DNA from: Vespa crabro
Taxonomy: Eukaryota; Arthropoda; Insecta; Hymenoptera; Vespidae
Assembly (NCBI RefSeq): GCF_910589235.1
Contig: NC_060963.1
Location: forward strand, 5,488,501 to 5,552,500
Direction of reading: 5' to 3'
Length of the DNA: 64,000 nucleotides
Below, piece by piece: positions 11,338 to 25,100 of the stretch (positions within the stretch are counted from its first letter, which is position 1; each line of letters starts with the position of its first letter). The translations under genes and the position numbers were made by a program. Below the pieces are notes generated by a model. The model saw only the letters and a program-made list of their open reading frames with translations, did no database searches and was not told the origin of the DNA.

Positions 11338-14300
11338 GTAAGTAAACAAATAATGGACATGGAAATTCATATTTAACATTACACGAGCCAAATTTTTTTT
11401 TAGCTGATTATCCCTACTGTAGGATGGTTACAATTTATTTGTTTTATCTTTTATTGTATTTTTTGTTTTTTTCCGATGGATATGTCATATCATCAGGATT
11501 TCGACAGATGATTTAACAGAGAGCCATAACGATATTGACTACTTGTGCTTTTGTCATTTCTTAAAACGTATGAACGCATTTATTCTCTTAGATCTCCTTT
11601 ATTTCAAACGCATAACGTGCTACGACCGTACTAATACGATTTAAATGGTACCTTTTAAGGAGAAACGCTAATTGAAATTTCCTTGGACCAAGCCAACACA
11701 ACTCTCGTATTACCGAGGGTCGGCTGATTCTCTTACGTTGTCTAAATTTCATTAAGTTACATTGAAACTACTTTCATCAGTTTACTCCATAATTAATTAA
11801 TTGCTAATTATTTAAATTTCTAAATTTCATTTCAAATAAATTTTTATTTAATGTAACCAGATATAATGGATATTACTTTCTTGTTGATTCGCCACTTTAA
11901 TTCTTTCAAAACAAATATCTTTTTTTTGTAAATTTAAAGTTACTCTCATTGTCGGGAAAAACAAAATTAAATAGAAGGCCATCGATGGAACTCCTAGATC
12001 CGGAAAATCGATTCTCGATTTTACGAACGCCAAAGGCTACCTTTGCATTAAAGCTACTGCGGCCCGTATTCCAATATCGATACTCCTTTCCCTACGAAAC
12101 CGATGCAAATGAAAGGTTTATTGGAACGAAAAAATTCGTCTACGGAAGAATGGAGGCAAAGGAAAAATTGAAGAAATGTTTTGAAAATCTTTCCACGCCG
12201 TATATTTTTTTTTTTTCATTTTTACCGTACAGAAGGATCACAGTATGGAATCGATTTTTATAAAACGATACAAGCAGAACTTCAAACAGTTGACGTATAT
12301 GCTTAAATACTAATCCACGTGAAACGTAAACATGTTATCGATATCGTATCGATAGGTTCGCTCAACAGGTTAAGCGTATTGTGCTTCATGTTCGTCAATC
12401 GTTAACGTACTTTATTATTAACAATTATTTTCTATTGTAAAGCTTGCTAACTGGTACGATATGTATGACGTTTGACGATTGACCTTAATGGTCGATAGAT
12501 ACAACTGTAGTGACAGGGTTAATAATTACTTACAGATAACATATGCTCTTAAGACATGTTTTGTAACAAAAAGTTTTGCGTAGCTTTGGTATATCGATTA
12601 TTTTGCATGCGTGTGCTTTAACCTCGCGTGGCTACGTTCTACTTTTTATTTACGATATCGCGATGACCAGCTGTCGATCTTTTGCACGATGAAAAATAAA
12701 AGGAAATTAAAAAAGAAAAGGAAAAGCATAAGGGGAAATGAGAAGGATATAAACGAAAAAGTTTTCCACTCGTATAGCAATTATCGAATATTCAAGTTAT
12801 GAAAAGGATTTGTTAAATATCAGTAAACCTTTTTTCAAAGAAAAGCTCGTCAGTTCATCTGCATTTCCTTTTTCACGATTATTGGCAGCTACATTTGAAA
12901 TAATATGTATATGAATGGAACGAGAAAGAGCACGGATCGATAATGAGGAGATACAAAAAGTAAAAAAATAAAGAGTTTAAGGAGTTTAGTATATTAATTT
13001 CTTTCTTCTTTAGATTAGATAGCTAATTGTATATGTTAAAAACACGTTTTAATGTTTTTTAACAATCAGATTTGATACTTGTATACACAAAACGGGATGT
13101 AATCTATTCGTATGTAAAATGATTCATAAAAGCGACTGTAACGTGCTTCGGAAAACTAAGTAAATTCTTACTCATGAATTAAATTTTTTGAAATTATGAA
13201 TGACTTGTATAAAGTTAATAAGTTATATAAATTATATCAAGAATTTTTGCATGCGTTTGATAATTGTTCGTGGCTGTAATGAAAATGTAGAGTAAACTTC
13301 TTACGAGATTTTTTATTGAACTTGATCAATTCAAGTTTTGATCGAACTTCAACAACCGAATCACATTAATTTATATAGTAAATATCATTGGACTTAAAAT
13401 ATCATCGAATATTTAATATTTAATTGACTAATACTACAGTTCTAAAATTTAATGCTTCTTTAATGAATGCATGACCTTTAAAATTCATGATATTAGTAGA
13501 ATTTGATAAAAAAAAGTTTTAGAAAGTATACACTTTAACTTGTCATCAGGATTGAATATCATTTTCCAGAAAATTGTTAAATTGTAAAATTTATTCACAA
13601 TTTCTGAAGGCTTCGTTTTACAAATAATATCCCCAAATAAAACAAATGTCTCGGGTTCAAAGAAAGTATAATTATTTTTGCAATTCATTTTATGCATGAA
13701 TAGGAGACTTACCATGGTAAGAAAACCCTTTGAAATATTCACTCGTATGATCTTACGAAAGAAATTTAATTGCAGGGTTCGTGTACCTCCCTAACGTAAT
13801 ATACTCGTTAATTACTAGCGCTTATTGTTTATTTCTAAAGAGACATGCGACCTGGCATGCTTGCTACACCGACCGTGTTCTTTTTTTCCGTTGAACGATA
13901 TAAGTCAAACTTATCGATAGAAGAATCTCGGTGAGTTAAGTAGTCTCACCTTTTACTATTGCTCTCTATGACTTACAATCTTTTTCTGTTTCTTTCCTAT
14001 AATTATAATTGGTTTTTCATGTTCGGTAGTCATTAAAACATGAATTCTCTTTGCGAATCTAACGAAAATATATTATTGCAATCGATGGAAACTAATGTAC
14101 TTGTCCTAAGATATCGTGTTTAGGAGCATGCGTGCGCATGTGTTACAAGTTTATGAGGAGGCACGTACTTAGCCACTAGCTCGTATTGAGTCACGTTGTT
14201 CGGAATAAAGAAGAATACGATAACTTATGTTAGTTCTAAGAGCTTTTACAGTAAGTATTATCTATAATTTTATATTCGAACTTGTTCTCTAAGTTTATAT

Positions 14301-14405
14301 AGTTTTTGAGTATTTTCCAAGTACATACGTTTATATGTAAATACGTACATATATGTATATATGTATGTATATATATATATATGTATATATATATGTATAT
14401 GTATA

Positions 14406-14463
<58 letters not shown>

Positions 14464-16302
14464 ATACACATATATGAGATACGTATTTGAATATTCAAAT
14501 CTTACAAATAGTCCAATTTAAACGCTTGTTATTAGTTTTCTCTATTTTCCAACCTGAGAAACCTGAGGTAAGTCATTTGGTTTCGCAAAATTATGCTTCT
14601 CGTATACAATTATTGCTCGTTTCACTCACGCGAGCCAGACTCTTTTACAGATCATCGGTTATTCGAAAGATCGAAATCGAGCAAACTTGATGCAAAATAT
14701 TCTTCAATATCATTACAATCTCATCCATCGAGTTGGAAATTTCTACTTTTCTTTTTTTTCTTCTTTTCGTTAAGTTTTTTCCCTATTCATATTCTATAAT
14801 TAAAAAAAAGTTGAGCAACCACAACACAATCGATTATTTATTGTCGTTCGATATCTATATCACGCTAACATAACTCTTGCTTGTTATTAATATACTCACA
14901 GAAAAATAGATATACAATATACACAAATAGCTACAGAAAATTGACAAGGTCTTTACTTTTCTCACTTTCTATCTCCTTTTTCTTTCTTGTCGTTTCATTC
15001 GCCACTCAGAAATACCACTTACAAATGACACGAGTGCTTTCAGATTGTCTTGTTATTGATCCTTTATTACGATTTAAGATCGAGTAAGGAAGTACTACAT
15101 ACCAACGTAGATCCAATGAGAATCGCTAAGGGTTGTGAAGAAGGTAAAATAAATGTAGGTACTATTGTACATCATCGTGATGGAGTGGTTGGTCGATGGT
15201 TCTTTATCGATTTTCTTGCCGATCGAAAGACCACACTCCATCGGTCTTCTCTTGACTTTTATCATTATTCGAAGTACGCTTGCCAACTGCCGAGAAACGA
15301 ATGGTATCGTCTTTGACGTCCAAGAAAAGAAATGTTCTATTTTCTTTCTTTTTTTAGAAGAGGAAAATATTTTACACCTTTAAAATCATAGTCACGTAAC
15401 TGTAACAATGTCACGGACATGTAATCTCAAATGATGCATATGTATCTAAATATTTATTGTATATATGCACATATCTATGTATGTATGTACGTATGTATGC
15501 ACATAAATGCATGCACTTACGTATCTATATATTTCAGTTTAACTATTAAAAGGAATAAAAAAATTACGTTAATGCTATCATGAATGTAATTCGATTGATA
15601 TTATTACTTATATTTAATATTATCATGATTAATGAAGGAAACGTTTTATAACTCCGGAACAAATAATTTCCATATTAAATGTTTATCAAAACTTTTTCTT
15701 TTTTCTTTTTTTTTTTATTGTTCTGATGAGTACTACAGAGATTTAAAGTTTGCCGATAACTTTTTCTAATATTCTCTATAATTTAATTTCTTTTTGAAAT
15801 TTGTTGGAAACTATATTATAATTTATTTGAAAAGATAATTTTTTTTGGATTTTCATGTTAATATCTACAATTTATTTTCATGTTGTACTCAAAATGAGGC
15901 CACTTATTTCTTTATCATTTTATATGTATAAATATGGCACGATTGTTTTAATAAAACATCCAAAATGAAAAGAACAAAGGGAAATACTATCGATATTTAC
16001 ATGGCCGAGAATTTTATCAGTGCGTTAAATCGATGCGTGTTCTGTAAAGCGATGATAAGGGCGTAGCCGATAAAATATTATAGATTGATATCAATTTTAT
16101 TCGAAACTCGTCGTTATCCTACCAATATACAATAGATCGGTTCGAATATTTCCGTGACATTTTGGCAAAAAATGAACTTTCTCATAAGGATATCTAATAA
16201 AATTGTATTATTTCTTAAATATCGAAGGATCTTAAAAATGAAAAAAATTAATAATTTTATTCGTTATGTCCTGCAACGATTTTGTTTAATATTCTCCTTC
16301 TG

Positions 16303-16335
<33 letters not shown>

Positions 16336-18626
16336 TAAAAAGCATTCTTTCTTGTTAAGAAACAATAATTTCAAGGAAAATTACTGTACTTAATGTACGT
16401 ATTACGAAACGTTTAATAAAACAAGAAAATCTTCGAAGTTTTTTAATATTGACAAGTAATATCTTTTGAGTCCCAAATAGTAACACATTCAAAGGCAAAT
16501 TAGAATGTTTTTCTATTCTACATAATTATTTAAAAATCTCTTTCTATTTCGTTCTAGGTCAGAATTTATTACTGTTTAAAGCTACCAGCATTACATCGCG
16601 TTTTACGTATATGTCTTCCCGTTCATTATCGGAATTTTGCGAAATACTAAGAAATATGAGATGATCGTACTAAGATGAAGATAAGGCTTCGTCTAGGTCC
16701 TTTATTTTTCGTTTGCAATCAGTTGAAACAGTACCATTAGAGATCGCACAGAGAGACATTTGAAATACTTTTTTTATATAATATTTTAACGTTACGTTAG
16801 CTAGTTTCTCTTTCGTTTCATTCAACTTAAATGATATTTTGTGTAGAGTGTATGCTTAATTAAATATTATATAAATGTATGCTATAAATATAATTATAAA
16901 ATAATATATATATATATATATATTTGTATTTATTTTGTATTCATTTAATTTTATCAGTAAAGTTTATATTACTCGTTTGTTTAAATTCATATTACATTTC
17001 ATTTTATATATGTATGTATATTTGAATAGCATTAAAAAATTTTAGTGAGTATTTTAAAGCAATAAACTATATTCCGTATTTCCTTTTATTATTCAGATAT
17101 TAATTATTTAATAATAATGGAAGCTTTCCGCACATACCAAGACTTATTCTTTACGTTAAAAAATTCATTCAAAGACAAGGACAATTACTTATTTTTATAT
17201 CAAAAAAGTAAGGTATAGAATAAAACTTTTTTTTTAAATTTGTTTCAAAAAAATTGGTTTTAAACGGTAAGAAAAAACCAATTTAAATAAATTAATCTAC
17301 TAAATAAAAATAAAATATATTACATCATACAGGTACTATTAGAAAGAGATTCATTTTTGACATTTTTTTAGTTTATTGCGATATTTTTTATGCTCCAAAA
17401 GATATAAAACAAATGTCATTAAAATTCTGAATTCGATCGGTTGTGCGACAATCCGACGAATTCACGAAAAAATGTGTCCTGTCAAATACTCTTTTATATA
17501 TTCGTAAAAACGTATAATCAGAGTCATTCTGTATTGTGATTGATTCAAGTTGTTCTCGTTGGAAATCTTGTCTATCGTATTATTTGAAAGGCATCTTTTT
17601 CTCTCTTTCTCTCTCTCTCTCCCTCTCTCTCACTCTCTTTCTTTCTCTCTGTCCTTAGAAAATCATAACAGAAACATAATCAAAGTAGATCTGTTGAAAT
17701 TATTGTTTCAAAGGATAGGTGACATGGTAGGAGACGAAAAGTGTGTCAACGAGGCAATCGCGACTTTCAATGCTAATCGATCTCTCGATGCGACGCCTTT
17801 TGTTTAGTTGTACGGTCAATAATGCGCATATCGAATGATCTTGCTTTTGAGACAACGTTCTCTCGAACTTGAGTGCTATCCTCGGCGAACATAGAAAGCT
17901 TAACCTAGAGATCTTGATATGCGCAAGATAAAACAATACGTTTCAGGGTCAGAAGTTAGACACGCGATTCGTTTCGATATTCAATACTATATATGATTGT
18001 TAATTACTCTTAAAATGGACGGGTGTATTCTTACGAAAAATGAACCATTGGATGAACCATTTTAACGAGATTGCCGCATAACAAAATTGAAGATATCTGA
18101 TATAAATCTTAATCAAACGATATCTGTGTTAAGAAAAGTAAATTATTTATTTCTGAAATAAGAAATGGAGTTTTCTTTTTTTTTTTGACACTACAATTTT
18201 GAATAATAAAAAATAATGAATTAATAGTGATTTAAAGCCCAAGAAGAATTTCAAAGCTATTCTAACTGTTGTAACGCTAAAATCTTATTTTAACATTTAT
18301 ACAGATAAGATCTCCTTCCTCTTTTCATTTGCGTTTCTATTTGTACACGTAATACGTTTTCTTGAAGAACGCAAAACCGCAATGATAATGTAACCGTTAC
18401 TCTCGCCTAGTTTAATTTCCCCGTGGCGAGACATCTTCCGGTATACAATTCAGATTGTCGTCAATAGTTTAGCGGTTTCAATGTTATTGTCACACGGAGA
18501 TAGAAATTGTACATTAAAAAGTGCAATTTTCACTTTACGAAAAAATCTTACTTTCTTATTTATTTTTTTTCTGTTTTTTCTTTTTTTTTTACCATTGCTA
18601 ACATTTTGCATCATTTTTATTTACAG
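11338..18626 (+). other. Probable 7.3-kb first intron of the Unc-13-type gene
   Basis: AT-rich, with no exon I can support. It contains a TA/TGTA repeat block at 14349-14462, TGTA repeats near 15476-15500, a T run at about 16304-16331, a short TA run at 16905-16923 and a CT tract at 17598-17652. Several 60-100 codon frames exist (for example 11949-12263 + and 13485-13742 -). None shows a recognisable domain or is flanked by convincing splice sites. Confidence 0.4.
14349..14462. repeat. (TA)n/(TGTA)n repeat
   Basis: About 110 bp of alternating TA and TGTA units ending in a roughly 50-bp pure TA run, within the inferred first intron. Confidence 0.92.
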
Positions 18627-18988
18627 ACGAGGCAAATGATCTACCATTTCTTGAAAAGATGATTTTTTACAAAGAAAAGGCTCGAATCATCGAGCTCCAA
18701 TGTCGACGAAGAAGAATAGAAAGTGAGGAAGGCGTGGATGGCTCTTGGACAATCGAATCGATATCATCCTCATCGTCGTCGTCGTCGTCGTCGTCCTCAT
18801 CGTCGTCGTCGTCGTCGTCGTCGTCGTCGGCGACTTCGTCGTCACTATCGATGTCGTTGTAATTTCATTGGAAAATTTTAAAAAATTAAACAAATGGATG
18901 GTCGATCGAGAATAACGATCGAAATGATTTTCGTCGTTTGAAAATCAGAGTGATAACGGCAAGTGAGAGAACGAACGAAATTTTGAAA
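18627..18988 (+). other. 5'UTR with poly-Ser upstream ORF
   Basis: This segment follows the acceptor at 18626 and leads without a splice to the ATG at 18989. It contains a 67-codon upstream ORF at 18659-18862 whose (TCG)n tract (about 18767-18833) would encode a run of more than 20 serines. It also has another short uORF starting near 18635. Neither is in frame with the main protein. The region could reduce initiation at the main start, but nothing in the sequence proves that. Confidence 0.5.
18767..18833. repeat. (TCG)n trinucleotide repeat
   Basis: TCG/TCA triplet array rich in CpG, inside the putative 5'UTR. Being repetitive it may vary in length between individuals. Confidence 0.9.
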
Positions 18989-21900
18989 ATGAGCTTCTTC
19001 AATTCTCTTCAACAATACGTGAGCGATAGTGTGGCGAGCTTCAGCCTCAGCCCTAAGAGATTCTCCTTCAGTCGAGAGGACTCTGCTAGTACGACAGGTA
19101 GAAGCGGCTCGAGCGGAAGCATAGTCAACGACAATTCGAGTGCACATCAATCGACTCCTCATGGTTTTCCCAAGGTACCAACATACATATGTCCGTTAAT
19201 CTGAGGTGTCGCATTATATTTATTTCCACGAGTAAATTGAAGAAATACTTTTTTTTTTATAAGCTTAAGAGTCCTTCAAACTTATATGTTAGTTTTCTCA
19301 TAAAGTAGAATATTTTTAGAGTATATAGAATTATTTATTATATATATATGTGTGTAGATAATATCGAGATAAAATTAAAAAATAATTTTAGAATTTTGTA
19401 AAAAAAAAAAAATTATTTTCCATGTAAAATGTCGAACTTTTCGACTGAGATAACTCATGTTTCGAGGTGTCGTGGTTCAAGAAAAAAAAAAAAAGATTTT
19501 GAACATAAAAGGAAAAATATGATTTCTTTTTCTCGCGCAAAACTTCTTTACGAAGATCATATAAATTCAAAAATATTGACCTTCTTTCGTGAATCACTTA
19601 TCACATCTCACACATTGAATCTAGTCGTCTTATTTCGATGTACAGATGTATTGCTTCTTATACCCGACATATTCAGTATTATCTTCTTCCTCGAAACTTT
19701 CTTCAGACCCTTGGACTATAAAAGCTGAAAAATTTTTATCCGAAGATGAATCTTCCATAAGGGAGACGTTTATATTTGAATTTGCTTATATTTTTAAAAT
19801 GTTTTGTTATTTATGTTGCTTAAAACGTCTCCTGTGTTTTCTAATTTGTTAAACTACACCTGATGGCGTATTGGGAATTGGATTAATTTTATTTAGCCTT
19901 GTGTCTGATGTATCTGTCACGGGAGTCTTTTTATTAATTGCTTGCGAACAATCAGGTGACACAGATTCTAGTTCTCCATTTTTCTTTGTATCTTATATTT
20001 GTTTCAATAATAATCCTTCACTTTTAAAAATGATTAATACAAAAGATAAAAATCCTTAAAAAGACATTCAATCTTTAATTAAGACATTCAATCCAAGAGT
20101 TAGGGAATAATGATTCTCCTATTTTTTCAATAATATTACGACAATATCATCTCATCGCACAAATATAAACATAATCTTTAAATATTATATTAATATACTT
20201 TATTCAGAAAAAAGTTATTATTTTTTTTTGCTTAAGATTGCTTAAGATTTAATTGTTTATGAGTTTTGTTAATAATTGTCGGTTCTATTAATAAAAATAT
20301 CTGTAAATAGTACTATATCTATAAAATATGAGTCGTCTCGCTCGTAAGGTCATCTAATCCGTAATTAATTCATATACAGAAATATTATTTTTTTCAAAAA
20401 GATTTCTTATTGTTTCATTTATATTTACATGATATTTTATTAACGATTAGTAAAAGACACGATAAAAATACACGAGCCATATTTTTACCCATTATAGGTG
20501 GTGCCACCGCCAGGGACAACGGTCTCTTCATCCTCACAAGTTCGTTCACTTTCGAGGAGACGTACTTTTGATTGCCCTGTCCCGTCAGGATTGAGCGTTC
20601 ATCCTGTCGCCGCAGCCGCAGCCGCTGCAAGTGATGGCTCGGTCTGTGGTCCTGTTTGCGGTCAGAGTTGTGGAAGTTCCCCCTCGCCTCGAAGAGTCGG
20701 TTCCTTTCGTCGAAGTACCGCCGGTGCGAGTACCGATCGACCACCGCTCATGTTTTGCCGTCGCAGACCGTCTTGGCCAGAATTCGACGTACAAGCCACT
20801 TCTGGGTAAGTTTTTTTATTTTTCAACGTATCCAATTGCTTCATTTTATTTTTAATTATTGTTCAATTATAATTATTCAATAAAAAAAGTCTCGTAATAA
20901 GCTTCAAAAGGATAAAAAATAATTTTAAAACATACCTAAAGTAACTCATAGATTCGTTCACGTGAGGCTAATATATTTTGATTATTTAATATAAATAATT
21001 ACATTTTGTGTCTTAATTAATGTTAACAAAAAAATTGCACATTTAATACATTTGAGATTTACAAATCAAACGATGTTTCAGTTTTATAAAACAAAATTTA
21101 TTTGTTAATATCAAAAATACAAAATCAGATATCTATGTGAATATCTTGCACGATCGATATTTTCTCTTCTTTCTTATTTGATAAAATCGAGATTTTTAAT
21201 AGAATATTTTTCTACCAAATGACATATGTAATTTTATAAAAGAGAACGAAATTTCAATAAATATAATCAAAGTAGATTCTAAAATATATGTATATTTACT
21301 TATATATTTTCATATTAGAAAGAGAGAGAAAGAGAGAGAGAGCTCGTTAGATACTTTTTATTCATGATGAAGGACGGTCAAAGGTTATCGTCCCACAGAG
21401 ACGCACCTGTTGCGAGCAAGAAGATATGAAATAAGAACGACGGTATTTTGCGCTTCTCACATGAAAAACGAAATGATTTCTTCATCTTTCCCTTCTCTCC
21501 CACCCCCTTATCGTAAGAACATATCATTATAACACCACGTTGCAACACCTTCAAAGGTTATCGTCGATATTGATATAGTGTATAGTTAATAACGCAAAAG
21601 AAGCTTACATACGTATATACAATTTTATTACATATGTATGTACATATATACCTTTCCTTTAATACGTATATACATATAAAATTTCTAAGAACTTATTTTC
21701 AAGAAAAATTAGAACGAGAGTAAAATAGAAAAAGCAAATCAATTCTCTGTACACGTTAGCGGGTAATCAGGAAATGAGTTGAGTTCCGTTGAATGTAATC
21801 CAATAGACATTGACGACGATCGGAGAAGATTTGTCTGGATAGGAAATGAACGAATGCTAGGATAATGAATTTAACTGCTATCGAGACGCGTCTGGCATGA

Positions 21901-22064
21901 CTGAACTAAGAAAATATACTGGGATTCTGTGTAATTCGATACCGATTGCTAAGAAATCAAGTTACATACAATTATTGACTCTAATTACGAGGAACCGTAT
22001 ATCCTTTACTCTCCGATTTCTAATCACAATTTATTAGCAATAATAAATTGATGTGAGAATATAT

Positions 22065-22135
<71 letters not shown>

Positions 22136-25100
22136 CCATGTAAGATAGTATATAAGAATAATCATCTCTAGATGATTATAATGATCATGTATCCATATGA
22201 GGATTTATTTTCACTTAAAAATATTTGCCTACTATTATTTCTAATGCATCGAAGTTGAAACATAGTCGTATATTTTTCTATTTGGAAACTTTCCAAAAAT
22301 ATTTTTTTTTTCATTTTATATCAATATAACGATTCTGGTATTATATTGTACGATCTTATTCCAGTCTTCTAGAAAACGTTATAGAAGAACGTTTACTAGA
22401 TGACAACATTAAAATCGATATCAAGAAATCGGAGAAAAATTCGAGAAAAGAGAAGATTATTAAAAGTCTAGTCGGCGTACCGATAAATATACGTGCTTTC
22501 AAAAGCAAGTAATGTCGTACCAGAGACAGTCGGACTCGTGCGAGCAAAATGAAAAATCGATTCGGATTAGAAATGCCAAAAGAATGCCTAGGATGCATCG
22601 ATATTCCTCTTATTTACTTCGTCGAAGTAGATACTGTATCTAGGAACATGACGGAAATAAATCCACGATTGCAAATTCTCTTCAAGAGATTCTTATCTAT
22701 TTTCTTCTTTTATTCTCCCTTTTAAGTACATCCAGCATTGGTGTCCTTCGATTTTAAAAATCTTTTGTCGCTGAATAGCATTCCTTACGAATCATGTAAA
22801 AATTGTACAAATTATGAACTTGGAGCTTTCCATTGATATCTAAAAGTTTCGCTTTATATTGATAATTTTGTGTAATACGCTTATATTTTCGACATAATAT
22901 CACATATCATTTCGAACATTTTTAAGTAATCAAACTGAAATTGCAAACAATATAAATCAATATAAATTCAGATAATCTAAAATAATTCTTCTACAATTTT
23001 GTTAAAAATTTTCAATAATACAAATATCGATGATCAAAATAATTATTTTGAAAGTCAATAGGTGATTTAATATGTTGATTAAAACATATCTATATGGGAT
23101 AAATAAATTTTATGTAAAAAAAATTTTTTTCTCCATTACAAAAGATAGAAAATTTGTATTAAATAGATACGTATGTACGTACATATATTTTTTGCAAAAT
23201 GATATAATTTATATAAAGCTTCAACAAAAAATTCCAAGCTTTTGTTTCTATCATAAATAACAATAGAACAAACGTTTATCGTTATCACGATTTGCGTAAA
23301 TCACTCACTCGTATTTTAAAGTTGATAATAATAACGCCTTCCGTTTTCCGGTTTTCAGCTTTAGTAGCTCTTTTTAGTAGGCTCTTAATCGTCAAAAAAT
23401 TTAATGCACGACGAATCATGTGGGTACGAAGCTTTAAGAAGAAACAGCCCACGGTCTTATAATGTACATACAGAGGGAGAGTCGGTGTTTATAAATAACA
23501 AAACGATATACGGTATCGATGCTTGGAATAAATTAGTTCAATAAGGCGTATACTTGACGCAAGATATACGAGACATACCGGTAAAATATAATGTCGAGTG
23601 TGGAATTATTTTTGTTCGGATTAAAGAAAATTTTATCCTGCGAAATTAAAAGTAACAAAATCATTGTAATACTTGATTAATCGATATCATTTCCTTTTAA
23701 GCGTTCAAGAAACCGATGGCTCCTTCTTCGAGAGTTTCACCGCGTTATCTTGGAAACAAGAGAATCGCAGACTGGTGGCTCTTCAGGAAGTCGAAGCTCG
23801 AGCTAAGGATCCTCCACCATCATCCGGAGAGACCAACATAAATTCCTTCCACTCTCGTCGACTTAACAAAGAAGAGGTCTTCACAAAGAACAATATTTCA
23901 TCCTTCAAGCTTAAACTTTAAGAACGTAAGTTGATATGCATGTTTTTCAGATCGAGAAACTATACGTTGAAGTTCTTTATACGATCGCGAATACGGTCGG
24001 AGCAAGTACGGGTCAGTACGCTCACTATAAAGAGGACCTTTATGGGTATGCGCAGGAAGCGTTTGGTATACCGCAGGATCAACACCGACGATACCTCGAT
24101 ATTGCCTCGAAAGAGAAGGTAGGGTTTGAAAGAGACCTATCCTTCATTTTTATTACATTTTCGTCTTAACCCTCCTATGTGCGTAATTTTATATTTTTCT
24201 TATGCACCTTTATAAAGAATATATTGTACAAAATTAATAAGTTAATATTAAAGTAAAAATAATGGAAGAATTATAATATTATTACGTACATTAAAGGGTT
24301 GTCGAGGTTCGATTAAAGCAAAAAAAAAAGAAGAAAATGAAACAACGAAAACATTTTCTCACATAAATTTCAGCCTCCTATCGTGGTCCTAAGTGTAATA
24401 GTTATCGAAGCTGAAGGACTAGAGGCGAAGGACGCTAACGGTAAATTAGATAACGATATAATTTAATAATGAATATTCATAAAAATGAGAATAAGGGTAT
24501 GGTAAGTTGTTCGGTACAATAGGTTTCAGCGATCCATATTGCATGTTGGGTATACAACCTGGTAATACAAGTGCACCACTGAGCCCCCAAACGAATCTGT
24601 CAGCTCATTCTCCTCATACGCCTCCAGCTTCACCAAGACAAACGGCTCGAGCCTTATCCGATGGAGGTGAGAACGATAACTCGCATCACGAAAAGCTTCG
24701 AAAACATCATAGGTAAGATCGATGTAAAATGAAGGGGAGAAATAAATAAAAAAAAGAAAAAAGAATACAGAGTTCAATACTTTGTAATATTGTTTTGCTT
24801 TTACAGACTCAATAAAAATAATAATCATATTAATGAATATTGGACGAGTCAGTTAACCCTTTTACCTGAAATAATTTCTTTGTAACATAAATTTCTAAAA
24901 AAATATTTTCTAAAAACGTTCGCCACTTCGAAAGAGATATTAGGTGGTTTTGATTGATTTGATCTTGGTCATTTAAAGTCATTTGAAAATTCCACGAAGA
25001 TCATTTTCAATTTATTAAATGGAAATCGTCATTTTTCAATTCATATTCTTACAGCTTACCTAGAAAACTTTTCAAAACAACATAATAAAATACTTTTTCA

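Noticed and set aside
11949..12263. 104-codon plus-strand ORF in the inferred first intron
   Set aside because: No recognisable domain, no convincing splice sites or poly(A) context; likely chance.
13485..13742. 85-codon minus-strand ORF
   Set aside because: Considered as a transposase remnant, but no catalytic or DNA-binding motif can be seen.
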